A DNA stretch of 64,000 nucleotides, from contig CAWJPY010000006.1 in assembly GCA_963844865.1 (NCBI GenBank), forward strand, positions 372,001 to 436,000. Direction: 5' to 3'. Below the pieces are notes generated by a model, which was not told where the DNA came from, ran no database searches, and saw only the letters and a list, made by a program, of their open reading frames with translations. Every line of letters begins with the position of its first letter. Within the stretch, counting starts at the first letter, position 1. The translations under genes and the position numbers were made by a program. Shown here piece after piece: positions 50,096-58,564 of the stretch. Origin of the DNA: CAWJPY01 sp963844865. Its GTDB lineage: Bacteria > Acidobacteriota > Thermoanaerobaculia > Thermoanaerobaculales > Sulfomarinibacteraceae.

Positions 50096-51511
50096 TTGCA
50101 GGATCGTTACCGTCCTTTGGAGGATCTCTACTTCCTCCCCATCGGGGGCACCGCCATGGCCCCGTTGGCGGGCCTGCTGCACACCATGGGCCACCGGGTG
50201 CAAGGCGTGGACAGCGCCCTCTACCCCCCCATGAGCGACGTCCTCGCGGACCTCGGCATCCCGGTGCGGCTCGGCTTCGACCCCGAGCTGGTGCCCGCCG
50301 AGGTCGACCGGGTCATCATCGGCAACGCCGTTCCCCGCAGCAACCCGGAGGTCGAGGCCGTCCTGGCCCGACGGCTGCCGCACCTGTCCCAGGCCGAGGC
50401 CGTGGCCCACTACGCCCTGGCCCGTGGCGCGGACAGCCTCGTCGTGGCCGGGACCCACGGCAAGACCACCACCTCGTCACTCCTCGCCTTCGTGCTCGAG
50501 GACTGCGGTCGCGACCCCTCCTACCTCATCGGCGGCCTGCCCATGGCCAGTGGGCGGCCGTTCCGGGCCGGCGAGGGCCGCGAGCTCGTCATCGAGGGTG
50601 ACGAGTACAACACCGCCTTCTTCGACCGCGGCCCCAAGTTCCTCCACTACCGCCCGCACCTCTTCGTGCTCGGGCCGGTGGAGTTCGACCACGCCGACAT
50701 CTACCGCGACCTGGAGGCGGTACTCACCGCGTTCCGCGCCGGCGCCGCCCAGGTCCCGCGCCACGGCCGGGTGGTGGTGAACGGCTGGAGTCCCGGGGCG
50801 GAGGCCGCGGTTCGCGACGCCACCGCTCCTGTCTGCCGGGTAGGTGCACGGGACGACTGCGACCTGCGGGTGCTGTCGTGGAGCGGCCACCAGGAGGGGT
50901 GCCGGGCCTCCCTCAGCTGGCGCGGCCAGGCCATCGACCTGGAGCTTCCCCTGGCCGGCGAGCACAACCTGCAGAACGCCGCCCTGGCCCTCGCCGCCGC
51001 CCTGGAGTGCGGGATCGACGCGGAGGCCGCCGCCGCCGCCCTCAGCCGCTTCCCCGGCGTCGCCCGCCGCCTGCAGGTCGTCGGCGAGGCCGCCGCCGTG
51101 ACCGTGGTGGACGACTTCGCCCACCATCCCACCGCCCTTGCCGCCACCATCCGAGCCGCCCGGCAGCGCTGGCCCGACCGCCGGCTGGTGGTGGCATTCG
51201 AGCCCCGCTCCCTCACCGCGGCGCGCAGGTCGTTCCAGGATGCCTACCTGGAGGCTCTGGCCGCCGCCGACGTGGCCCTGGTGACCGCCCCCTACCACCG
51301 CGACCGCCAGTCCGCCGAGTCCATGCTGGACCGCACGGCCCTGGCCGCCTCCCTCGCCGGGCGCGGCGTCCGGGCCCTGATGCCCGCCGATGGCGAGGAC
51401 GCGGCTGAGGCACTCCACGGCGAGCTCGAGCCGGGGGACGTGGTCCTCGGCTGCTCGTCCGGTCACTTCAACGACTTCCACCACCGCTTGGTGGAGCTTC
51501 TGGGACGGTAG
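50096..51511 (+). CDS. mpl: UDP-MurNAc:L-Ala-gamma-D-Glu-meso-DAP ligase
   Basis: Cytosolic murein-recycling ligase that reattaches the tripeptide L-Ala-D-Glu-mDAP to UDP-MurNAc. The 471-residue Mur-ligase-fold protein starts LYFLPIGGTAMAPLAGLLHTMGH, has the ATP loop VAGTHGKTTTSSLL, the Mpl-type DEYNTAFFDRGPKFLHYRP (instead of the MurC equivalent), HNLQNAALALAAA and VDDFAHHPTALAATI. Start TTG 50096 follows CCGAGGAGCGG. The group II intron and REP sequence follow. Confidence 0.94.
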   Translation: MQDRYRPLEDLYFLPIGGTAMAPLAGLLHTMGHRVQGVDSALYPPMSDVLADLGIPVRLGFDPELVPAEVDRVIIGNAVPRSNPEVEAVLARRLPHLSQAEAVAHYALARGADSLVVAGTHGKTTTSSLLAFVLEDCGRDPSYLIGGLPMASGRPFRAGEGRELVIEGDEYNTAFFDRGPKFLHYRPHLFVLGPVEFDHADIYRDLEAVLTAFRAGAAQVPRHGRVVVNGWSPGAEAAVRDATAPVCRVGARDDCDLRVLSWSGHQEGCRASLSWRGQAIDLELPLAGEHNLQNAALALAAALECGIDAEAAAAALSRFPGVARRLQVVGEAAAVTVVDDFAHHPTALAATIRAARQRWPDRRLVVAFEPRSLTAARRSFQDAYLEALAAADVALVTAPYHRDRQSAESMLDRTALAASLAGRGVRALMPADGEDAAEALHGELEPGDVVLGCSSGHFNDFHHRLVELLGR

Positions 51512-51544
51512 GCGGCGCCCAAGAGGGGTCCGCGCAGCCCCGGG

Positions 51545-51616
51545 TCTTTGGTGCAGAGACGGTGCAGGCACCCTTCCGGATGAAGTGGTATGGGTTCTAT
51601 CGAATCAAGACGGGGT
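51545..51616. repeat. 3' exon part of a REP-like element split by the intron
   Basis: On the minus strand the 3' exon reads ACCCCGTCTTGATTCG directly after the intron, then a decayed second palindrome GGGTGCCTGCACC. Joined to the 5' exon it rebuilds GGTGCCAGGC|ACC. Confidence 0.8.
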
Positions 51617-51710
51617 GTCGGGTAAGCCAAGGGTGCTGAGCGAGTCAAACTCACTCAGCGGCCCTTGACTCCCCACAGATCCGGACGTGCGGGACTACCG
51701 CATCCGGCTC
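51617..51710 (-). ncRNA. group II intron domains V and VI
   Basis: Domain V at 51678-51710: a hairpin GAGCCGGATGCGG-TAGT-CCGCACGTCCGGATC with the AGC-type catalytic triad in GAGCCGG. Domain VI at about 51617-51673: a long stem with loop TGAGTTTGACTCG and a likely bulged A near its base (CCCTTGGCTTACCCGAC), the branch point region. Confidence 0.85.
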
Positions 51711-51727
51711 CTCGAGATGAGGCCTCG

Positions 51728-53065
51728 CTACGCGCGGCACACCGAGTGATAGGCGATGGCCGGAGGCAGTGGATACCGCTTCGAGAGCTTGTGAAACCGT
51801 GCCCACGTCATCTTCGCCCGCTGGCTGCGCCGATTCAGCCACACCCGCCAGGCCCTCTGGACCTCTTGACGGAAGCGACCGATCTGGATGCTGTTGCCGG
51901 TGATCCCGTAGTAGCGGCAGTGGCCGATGACGACCTTGGACAGGTAGCGATGCTGCACCGCCACTCGCCAATGGCGATGTGAGGCACACCACCAGCTCAC
52001 CGCCTTGATCGCGCGGCGCATCCTGTCTCGGGCCGTCTTGCGGCGCACATGCCACTTCCCACGACGGGACTTCGCCCAGTAGTGGGTGAAGCCGAGGAAG
52101 TCGAAGGTCCCAGGCCGATGCTCTCGATCCGTGCCCCCGCTGCCGGGTGGCCGCGGTGGTCGCCGAAACGGCACCACCCGCGTCTTCTCCGGATGCAGTC
52201 GGAGCCCGTAGCTCGAGCAGCGCTCCTCGAGAGCCTTCAGCACCCGCTCGGCCTCACCTCTATCGGAAAACACCAGCACGGCATCATCGGCGTATCTCAC
52301 CATGAAGGCTCGACCACGTAGCCGTGGCTGCACTCGTCTCTCAAACCAGCTGTCCAAGACCTCGTGCAGGTAGATGTTGGCCAGGATCGGTGAGATCACC
52401 CCGCCCTGCGGCGTGCCGCTGGCCGGCCTCTCCACCAGTCCTTCCTTCATCACGCCCGCCTTGAGCCATTTGTCTATCGCTTTCCTGATCACACCGTCGC
52501 GCACTCGTGTGTCAAGGATCTCCCGCAGCTTCCGGTGATCCAGGCTGTCGAAGAACTTGGAAATGTCCAGGTCAACGACCCAGCCACCCCTCATCTCCAT
52601 CAGCCCTTTCCACAGGGCTTCGATCGCGTCATGGGCCGATCGCCCGGGCCGAAACCCGTACGAGCAGTCACAAAAGTCCTGCTCGTACACCGCCTCGAGC
52701 ACCATGGCCACAGCTCGCTGCAGCACCTTGTCCTCGAAGGTCGGTACCCCGATCGGCCGCGTCTTGCCACCGTCGCCCTTCGGAATCTCCACCCGCCGCA
52801 CCGGCGGCGCGAAGTACGTCCCCGACTTCAACCGCTCGAGCAACGACAGCAGGTTCGCCTCGAGATCGGCGGCATACTCCTCCGCCGTCACCTTGTCGAC
52901 CCCCACCGCCCCACTCTTCCGGGTCTGTCGGTACGCCTCGTACATCCACGCTAAATCGATGTGGTGGGCCAGGGTCGTGATCACCATCCCGGGCGATCTC
53001 CTCGCCACCTCCGCTATCCGGCACAGTCTCGTTGAGACGCTCCCTGAGCCGTATCTCTCAGGCAT
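51728..53065 (-). CDS. ltrA: group II intron reverse transcriptase/maturase
   Basis: A 445-residue intron-encoded protein. RT blocks are KSGAVGVDKVTAEEY, GKTRPIGVPTFEDKVLQRA, YGFRPGRSAHDAIEALWKG, DLDISKFFDSLDH, SGTPQGGVISPILANIYLHE and catalytic FMVRYADDAVLVF (YADD). RLHPEKTRVV and DFLGFTHYWAKSRRGKW follow, then the maturase (X/GIIM) domain with YYGITGNSIQIGRF and MTWARFHKLSKRYPLP. There is no HNH endonuclease domain, so mobility would use another priming route, as in En-minus lineages. ATG 53065 (MPERYGSGS) is favoured; the frame is open up to 53449 through intron RNA domains I-III. Confidence 0.93.
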   Translation of the reverse strand: MPERYGSGSVSTRLCRIAEVARRSPGMVITTLAHHIDLAWMYEAYRQTRKSGAVGVDKVTAEEYAADLEANLLSLLERLKSGTYFAPPVRRVEIPKGDGGKTRPIGVPTFEDKVLQRAVAMVLEAVYEQDFCDCSYGFRPGRSAHDAIEALWKGLMEMRGGWVVDLDISKFFDSLDHRKLREILDTRVRDGVIRKAIDKWLKAGVMKEGLVERPASGTPQGGVISPILANIYLHEVLDSWFERRVQPRLRGRAFMVRYADDAVLVFSDRGEAERVLKALEERCSSYGLRLHPEKTRVVPFRRPPRPPGSGGTDREHRPGTFDFLGFTHYWAKSRRGKWHVRRKTARDRMRRAIKAVSWWCASHRHWRVAVQHRYLSKVVIGHCRYYGITGNSIQIGRFRQEVQRAWRVWLNRRSQRAKMTWARFHKLSKRYPLPPAIAYHSVCRA

Positions 53066-53669
53066 CTTTCCCCCTGCCGGCTCCTCATCCCGGCGACCCC
53101 TTCCCTCCACCGGGTCCCTTCGAGCTCGGTTCCCCGGCCTCCCCGGTACTATGGGTCGCTCCGACTCCCCACCACCCGTCCCGGTGGGCTCGTCTCCTCG
53201 CCCAGCGGTACCGTCCCGTGCCCCTTGGTTCGCTCCTGACATCGGCGAGCACGACCGACACCAGGCCAGGGTTTTGGTCTCCCGGCTCCCATACCGGCGC
53301 CTCCTGGACGGAAATGGTGGGGTCTCCCAGGTTCCTGGCGGACCCTCGGTCGCATGCCCTGCTCTACCGACTCCGGTGGACCCGTGATGCCAGGCCCTTG
53401 CGGCACCATCGGTGTTGCCTTCCCACTCCAGGACAGGGTCGGCGTCCACAAATCGTGATTTCGGAGCTGATCACACAGCCTACGACCTCGCTGTCTACGC
53501 TTCACCCCTTTGGTTACCCTCGAGGCGCAAGACTCGCTTCCGGCTGGCGGCCACCCTTGGCCGGACGGGACTCATACCCGCAGGGTCCGTTCGGAAGGTT
53601 TCAAAGACTCCGCTGTCATCCCTGACTCACGTCATCTCTTCCCCCTCCCCCAGGCTTCGCCTGGCGCAC

Positions 53670-53730
53670 GCCTGGCACCGACTTTGACGTCGCGACGTGC
53701 ATCGACGGGGTGCCTGGCACCGGCGTTGGC
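53670..53730. repeat. 5' exon part of the REP-like element
   Basis: The minus strand reads GGTGCCAGGCACCCCGTCGA (about 53717 down), then GATGCACGTCGCGACGTCAA, then GGTGCCAGGC ending at 53670 against the intron. So two REP units lie in tandem and the second is split. Confidence 0.85.
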
Positions 53731-53789
53731 AAACCCGAAGTGCGGGGACGACGGTCGCAAGATGGCGTGCCGTAGTACGATGCGCCGCG

Positions 53790-54317
53790 GTGGAGATCCC
53801 TCCTCTCAGACCGTTCGCCCCCTGGCTCGCGTGGGCGCTGGCAACGACCCTGGGGCTGGGTGATCGGGTGCCCGCGCCCGGCACCCTTGCCGGCTCCCTG
53901 CCGGCGGCGGCGGTCTGGTACCTGGCCAGCCTCCTGCTGCCGTCCGGAGCGGGCCTGACCGCCCTCGCCCTGGCCGTCGCCCTGCCCCTGGCCGGGGTCG
54001 CGGTGTGGGCCGCCGGGGTCGAGGGCGCCAGGCGCGGGGTGGAGGACCCCGGTCCCGTGGTGATCGACGAGGTGGCAGGCCAGTGGCTCTGCCTGCTCAT
54101 CGGATGGCTGATCCTGGGCGGTCTCCCCCATCCACCGACCGCGGCCCTGGTGGCCGCAGGCGGGTTCGTGCTCTTCCGCGCATTCGACGTGGCCAAGCCC
54201 TGGCCCATCGGACGCCTGGAACGGATTCCCGGAGGTCTCGGCATCGTCGCCGACGATCTCGCTGCCGGGGCCATCGCCGGTCTCCTCCTCGGCCTGGTCT
54301 GGCGCTTCCTCGCCTGA
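53790..54317 (+). CDS. pgpA: phosphatidylglycerophosphatase A
   Basis: A 175-residue membrane phosphatase that makes phosphatidylglycerol from PGP. Three to four hydrophobic segments; the family motif DPGPVVIDEVAGQWLCLL (normally DP..IVIDE..G..I) lies near residue 87, then FRAFDVAKPWPIGRLERIPG and GIVADDLAAGAIAGL. GTG 53790 is chosen because it gives a normal length; longer frames upstream run into REP sequence. Confidence 0.92.
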   Translation: MEIPPLRPFAPWLAWALATTLGLGDRVPAPGTLAGSLPAAAVWYLASLLLPSGAGLTALALAVALPLAGVAVWAAGVEGARRGVEDPGPVVIDEVAGQWLCLLIGWLILGGLPHPPTAALVAAGGFVLFRAFDVAKPWPIGRLERIPGGLGIVADDLAAGAIAGLLLGLVWRFLA

Positions 54318-54336
54318 CGCCGTCTCGACTGCCGGG

Positions 54337-55152
54337 TCAGCCCAGGAGCTCGGAAGAGGGGGTGATCTCCGCCACCAGCCGCGTGGGACCGGTCAGCTCC
54401 ACGGGACAGGACGGCGGCTCCCCCAGGGCTCTGACCCGGAGCTCGTCGCCGGAGGCGGGGCGCAGGCGCAGCTCCTGCCGACCACACTGGGCCATGCTCA
54501 CAAGCCCCGCGGCGACCACCCCGGACCCGCAGGCCAGCGTCTCCCCCTCCACGCCCCGCTCCCAGGTTCGAATGGCCACCGGCTCGGACCCCGGTGGCGT
54601 CACGAAGCTGATGTTCGCGCCGGCGGGGCCCAGGTCGGGGTGATGACGCACAAGGGGTGCCACGACGGCCAGGTCCACGGCCTCCGGGTCCTGCACCGCC
54701 ACCACCAGGTGGGGGACGCCGATGATCACGAACCAGCCCTCCACGGGACCTCGAGGAGTCGCCAGGACCCGCCACGCGGGGGCTTCGCTCGGAGCCGGCA
54801 GGCGCAGGCTCACCGTGGCGCCCTCCACGGTGGCGGGGATTACGCTCCAGCCGGTGACGACCTCGAGCTCCGAACGGCAGCCGAGGAGCTCCACCGCAGC
54901 CCGGGCCGCGCAGCGGGTTCCGTTGCCGCAGAACGCCGCCTCGGAGCCGTCGGCGTTGCGGTGCACGAGGCGGACCCGCCCTTCGTGCTCGCGCCAGACC
55001 GCCAGCGCGCCATCGGCACCGATGCCTCGGCGCCGATGACACAGTCGGACCACGAGCTCCGGTCGGTCCCGGATGCGGTCGGCCCAGGACCCGGTCCCGA
55101 GCAGGAAGTCGTTGCCGCTCCCCTCCACCTTGATCAAGGACGACCCCCTCAC
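54337..55152 (-). CDS. dapF: diaminopimelate epimerase
   Basis: Converts LL- to meso-diaminopimelate for lysine and peptidoglycan. The 271-residue protein has KVEGSGNDFLL at the start and the two catalytic cysteines in NADGSEAAFCGNGTRC (near residue 75) and TLACGSGVVAAG (near 217). GTG 55152 overlaps the upstream lipoprotein stop (GTGA), giving coupling. Convergent with pgpA. Confidence 0.94.
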   Translation of the reverse strand: MRGSSLIKVEGSGNDFLLGTGSWADRIRDRPELVVRLCHRRRGIGADGALAVWREHEGRVRLVHRNADGSEAAFCGNGTRCAARAAVELLGCRSELEVVTGWSVIPATVEGATVSLRLPAPSEAPAWRVLATPRGPVEGWFVIIGVPHLVVAVQDPEAVDLAVVAPLVRHHPDLGPAGANISFVTPPGSEPVAIRTWERGVEGETLACGSGVVAAGLVSMAQCGRQELRLRPASGDELRVRALGEPPSCPVELTGPTRLVAEITPSSELLG

Positions 55153-56270
55153 GGCTGGGCGCCACCGGCCGTGGAACAGGTCGCGGGCTCGGACTGGTTG
55201 CCCGCCTGATCCGCCGACCGCACCGCGTAGGTCAGCTCGCCGGCCGGCGGCTGGCGGTCGGCGAACTCCACTCCCTCGAGGTGGTCCGCCAGGGTCTGCC
55301 AGCCGCCCCGGGCGGTCCGCCGGCTCACCACATAGAAGGAGGCGCCCGGCGCGGCCTCCCAGCGCAACCGCACCAGACCAGCTTCTGGCAGGCAGACCAG
55401 ATTGGCGGGCGGCGGCGGCGGGTAGACGTCCGGGTAGCTCACGGTGACCGGGGCACTCGGTGGGCCCACCACCCTCGCTCCGTCCTCGAGGACCTTGACG
55501 GAGCGCAGTCGGTAGCTCCAGGTGGCGCCCTGGGCGGCAGAGCGGTCGAGCCACTCGTGGCCGGTGACGGGCTCGGCGGTGATCACCGTCCACGAGCCGT
55601 TGGGGGAGGACCGTTCCACCTCCACCGCCACACCCTCCGGCGCCTGCCAGGAAATCAGGATGCCGTCCGCACCGGGGGCGGCGGCGAGGTCCGTCGGCGG
55701 AGACGGGGGCAGCTCGGGCACGAGGCGGGCGATGTTGGAGAAGGCCGACACGCGGTGGTGACAGCAGATGGTGCGCACGGCGTACCAGAGGACCTGTGAC
55801 AGATCGCGTCCGCTCTCTTTGTACCAGGCCGCCAGATCGTCTCGATACACGAGCTGTGGGCCGCGGGTGGCCGCGGCCAGCTCCTCGGGGCCCAGGGTGG
55901 CGATGATCGTCCCCTGGGACTCCAGGACCTGGTACCTGAGGTCGCGGCCCGGAGTGGTCGCCGGTGGCGGCTCGCCGGCGGTGGGCAGGCTCAGCCGCCA
56001 GACCTCCACGGCCTCGACGTCGGGCAGCGGCCCGCCGGCGGTGGTGACCGAGGGGTAGCTCCAGGTCAGCACGGCCTCCATGTTCTCCTGGTACACCCTC
56101 AGGTCGCGGGTGGTCTCCGCGCGCCGGATCTGGGGGGGCAGCGGGTCGGCCTTGCGGCCGCAGCCCGCCGCGGCCAGCACGGACATCGCCAGGGCCGCGC
56201 CGACGACGGCCGCGGCCGTCAGCCGACGGCGGCGCAACTCACAGGAGGCGACGCCGGGTGAGGATCCCAT
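55149..56270 (-). CDS. lipoprotein with fibronectin type III-like repeats
   Basis: A 373-residue predicted lipoprotein: leader ending MSVLAAAGC, followed by GRKADPLPP, a CGxKxPLxxP-type start like that of LptM-family small lipoproteins. Then come about three FN3-like domains (VLTWSYPS, PSPPTDLAAAPGADGILISW, YPPPPPANLVCLPEAGLVRLRW). A short CCHHR motif lies near residue 175. Coupled to dapF by a 4-bp overlap. Probably an envelope-associated structural or binding protein; function not known. Confidence 0.78.
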   Translation of the reverse strand: MGSSPGVASCELRRRRLTAAAVVGAALAMSVLAAAGCGRKADPLPPQIRRAETTRDLRVYQENMEAVLTWSYPSVTTAGGPLPDVEAVEVWRLSLPTAGEPPPATTPGRDLRYQVLESQGTIIATLGPEELAAATRGPQLVYRDDLAAWYKESGRDLSQVLWYAVRTICCHHRVSAFSNIARLVPELPPSPPTDLAAAPGADGILISWQAPEGVAVEVERSSPNGSWTVITAEPVTGHEWLDRSAAQGATWSYRLRSVKVLEDGARVVGPPSAPVTVSYPDVYPPPPPANLVCLPEAGLVRLRWEAAPGASFYVVSRRTARGGWQTLADHLEGVEFADRQPPAGELTYAVRSADQAGNQSEPATCSTAGGAQP

Positions 56271-56458
56271 GTCTGCGGCAGAAGCTTAGCGGATTCGCTC
56301 CGTCCCCGTCATCGCCCCACGTCCCCTTCGTGCCCGGCGGCAGCCTTCAAGAGGACATCGCGGCGGGCGTCGCCGGGGTGCTTGGCGTCCCCTCTGGAAC
56401 TTTCGAGGCCTCTCACCACCGAGCAGACTCTGGCGCCGGACGCGGCCGCCGTCGCTGC

Positions 56459-57781
56459 CTACAGGATGTAGCGTGCCAGGTCACGGTCTCGGACCAGGGC
56501 GTCCAGCTTGAGGTGCACCATCTCCGCGGTCACCTCGTACACCTCGCCCGTGCGCTCCGGGGCCTCGAAGGAGATGTCCTCGAGCAGCTTCTCCATGACC
56601 GTGTGCAGGCGGCGAGCGCCGATGTTCTCCGCCGCCCGGTTGATGTCTTCGGCCATGGCGGCGATGGTGGTGACAGCCTCCGAGCTGACTTTCAGCTCCA
56701 CCTCCTCGGTGGCCAGGAGCGCGGTGTACTGGCGCAGCAGGGAGTTCTCCGGCTCCACCAGGATGCGCTCGAAGTCCGAGGCGTCCAACGAGGCCAGCTC
56801 CACCCGGATCGGGAAGCGCCCCTGGAGCTCGGGGATCATGTCCGAGGGGCGGGCGACGTGGAAAGCGCCGGCGGCGATGAACAGGATGTGGTCGGTGCGC
56901 ACGACCCCGTACTTGGTGGCCACCGTGGTCCCTTCCACGATGGGCAGCAGGTCCCGCTGCACCCCCTCCCGGGATACGTCCGGGCCATGCCCGCCCTCCT
57001 CGCGGGAGGTGATCTTGTCGATCTCGTCCAAGAACACGATGCCGCTGTGCTCCACCCGGTTCAGCGCGTCGCTCTCCACCCGAGAGCGGTCGATGAGCTT
57101 GTCCTCCTCCTCTTCCAGCAGGATGCGTCGCGCGTCCCCGACCCTCATGCACTTGCGGCTCTTCTTGCCGAACATGCCGCCGAACATGTCCTTGAAGTTG
57201 ATGCCCATGGACTCGGTGCCCTGGGGCGTGAACATCTCCAGAGTCGGGATGCGCTGCTCGGAGACCTCCAGCTCCACCTCCTGCTCCTCCAGGAGGCCGT
57301 CCCGCAGCGGCCTCTTCAGCGCCCGCCGCCGCTCCTCCAGAGCGTCCCCGACTCCCGAGGACTCCACCACCAGCAGGTCCAGCAGGCGGTCCTCGGCGGC
57401 CCGCTCGGCGCGCACCCTGATCTCCCGGACCCGCTCGTCCCTCACCAGCTGGATCCCCGCCTCCACCAGGTCGCGGATGATGGACTCAACGTCGCGGCCC
57501 ACGTAACCCACCTCGGTGAACTTGGAGGCCTCGACCTTGAGGAAGGGGGAGCCGGCCAGCCTCGCCAGCCGGCGGGCGATCTCGGTCTTGCCGACCCCGG
57601 TGGGCCCCATCATGATGATGTTCTTCGGCGCCACCTCGTCCCTCAGCTCGGGAGGCAGCTGCTGCCGGCGCCAGCGGTTGCGCAGGGCCACCGCCACCGC
57701 CTTCTTGGCCGCCCCCTGCCCGATGATGTGGCGGTCCAGCTCGGCCACGATCTCCTTGGGAGTCAGTCCCTCCACGGTCAC
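56459..57781 (-). CDS. hslU: ATP-dependent protease ATPase subunit HslU
   Basis: AAA+ unfoldase of the HslUV protease. The 440-residue protein has AELDRHIIGQGAAKKAVAVA, Walker A GPTGVGKTEIARRLA near residue 60, pore loop GYVGRDVESII near 90, the intermediate I domain (about 110-230), Walker B GIVFLDEIDKI near 250, sensor 2 region (GARRLHTVMEKLLEDISFEA) and the C-terminal RDRDLARYIL that docks into HslV. ATG overlaps the hslV stop by 4 bp. Confidence 0.96.
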   Translation of the reverse strand: MTVEGLTPKEIVAELDRHIIGQGAAKKAVAVALRNRWRRQQLPPELRDEVAPKNIIMMGPTGVGKTEIARRLARLAGSPFLKVEASKFTEVGYVGRDVESIIRDLVEAGIQLVRDERVREIRVRAERAAEDRLLDLLVVESSGVGDALEERRRALKRPLRDGLLEEQEVELEVSEQRIPTLEMFTPQGTESMGINFKDMFGGMFGKKSRKCMRVGDARRILLEEEEDKLIDRSRVESDALNRVEHSGIVFLDEIDKITSREEGGHGPDVSREGVQRDLLPIVEGTTVATKYGVVRTDHILFIAAGAFHVARPSDMIPELQGRFPIRVELASLDASDFERILVEPENSLLRQYTALLATEEVELKVSSEAVTTIAAMAEDINRAAENIGARRLHTVMEKLLEDISFEAPERTGEVYEVTAEMVHLKLDALVRDRDLARYIL

Positions 57782-58320
57782 GCCTCCAGCTCTTCAACGG
57801 TGATCCGGTCGTTGGTGTAGATGTCGATGGCGGCGGCGATGCCCAGCGCCTCCTCCACCACCTGCCGCGCCTCGAGCTCGGTGTGACGGAGCAGCGCCCG
57901 CGCCGCGGCCAGGGCATAGCTGCCGCCGGAGCCCACCGCCACCACCTCGTCATCCGGTGACAGCACCTCGCCGGTACCCGAGATAAGGAGGGTAACGGTG
58001 CGGTCGGCCGCCACCAGCAAGGCCTCCAGGTGGCGCAGGGCGCGATCGGTCCGCCACTCCCGGGCCAGCTCCACGGCGGCCCGTTCCAGGTTGTGGCCGT
58101 AGGCGTCGAGCTTGGCCTCGAAGCGCGTGAACAGGGCCAGGGCATCCGCCACCGAGCCGGCGAACCCGGCCAGCACCCGGCCATCCGCAAGGCGTCGGAC
58201 CTTGGAGGCGCCGTGCTTGATCACGGTGCTACCGAGGGTCACCTGGCCGTCGGAGCCCATGGCCACCCGGCCGTGTCGCCGCACCGCCACCACCGTCGTG
58301 TGTCGCCACTTTTCCGTCAT
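57778..58320 (-). CDS. hslV: HslV protease with short N-terminal extension
   Basis: A 180-residue N-terminal-nucleophile peptidase, partner of HslU. The catalytic Thr is normally residue 2 (MTTIV...). Here the protein begins MTEKWRHTTVVAVRRHG, so the TTVVAV core starts at Thr8 and a seven-residue propeptide would have to be removed, as seen in some other HslV/ClpQ proteins. Other motifs: GSDGQVTLGSTVIKHGASKV and AVGSGGSYALAAARALL. ATG 58320 is the only fitting start. Confidence 0.94.
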   Translation of the reverse strand: MTEKWRHTTVVAVRRHGRVAMGSDGQVTLGSTVIKHGASKVRRLADGRVLAGFAGSVADALALFTRFEAKLDAYGHNLERAAVELAREWRTDRALRHLEALLVAADRTVTLLISGTGEVLSPDDEVVAVGSGGSYALAAARALLRHTELEARQVVEEALGIAAAIDIYTNDRITVEELEA

Positions 58321-58460
58321 CGACGACCTCCGAAGGGTCATTGTCGGCCAGACCGCCGCGTGGGCGCAAGCGGGCGCGGCCCCGGGGACCTCCTGAGACC
58401 TCCCCCCACCCACCTTCCGACAGCGGCGGCAGCAGCGTCCGGCGGCAGCCTACGCACCGA

Positions 58461-58562
58461 CCAGCGGCTCTCCTCTGGTGCTCCCGGAGCGGAACGTTGG
58501 TGACACCCGACGCTGATCGCGGTCGCTGCCGCGGTCCACCGTCGCTGATCGCCGGCGCTGTT
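58461..58562. repeat. REP-like half element and 13-bp array
   Basis: CTCCTCTGGTGCTCCCGGAG (about 58470-58489) is the right end of a REP-like element. It is followed at 58511-58562 by 13-bp units CGCTGATCGCGGT, CGCTGCCGCGGTC, CACCGTCGCTGAT, CGCCGGCGCTGTT, abutting the helicase stop. Confidence 0.65.
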
Positions 58563-58564
58563 CG

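Larger units (their letters stand above)
51617..53669 (-). mobile_element. complete group II intron (2053 nt)
   Basis: The minus strand starts GTGCGCCAGGCGAAGCCTGG at 53669 (the GUGYG 5' end) and ends CCCGAC at 51617, with domain V/VI just before the end and an intron-encoded RT/maturase in domain IV. The boundaries are fixed by the target: 5' flank GGTGCCAGGC and 3' flank ACCCCGTC together restore the REP palindrome GGTGCCAGGCACC, and a second intact unit just upstream reads GGTGCCAGGCACCCCGTCGA. It lies antisense to the flanking mpl and pgpA. All parts appear intact. Confidence 0.93.

Noticed and set aside
51728..53065. Diversity-generating retroelement or retron reverse transcriptase working with the Avd-like four-helix-bundle proteins
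   Set aside because: The RT has a maturase domain and sits in a group II intron with domains V/VI and defined ends; no template/variable repeat pair or msr/msd RNA was seen, and the four-helix-bundle genes are more than 5 kb away.
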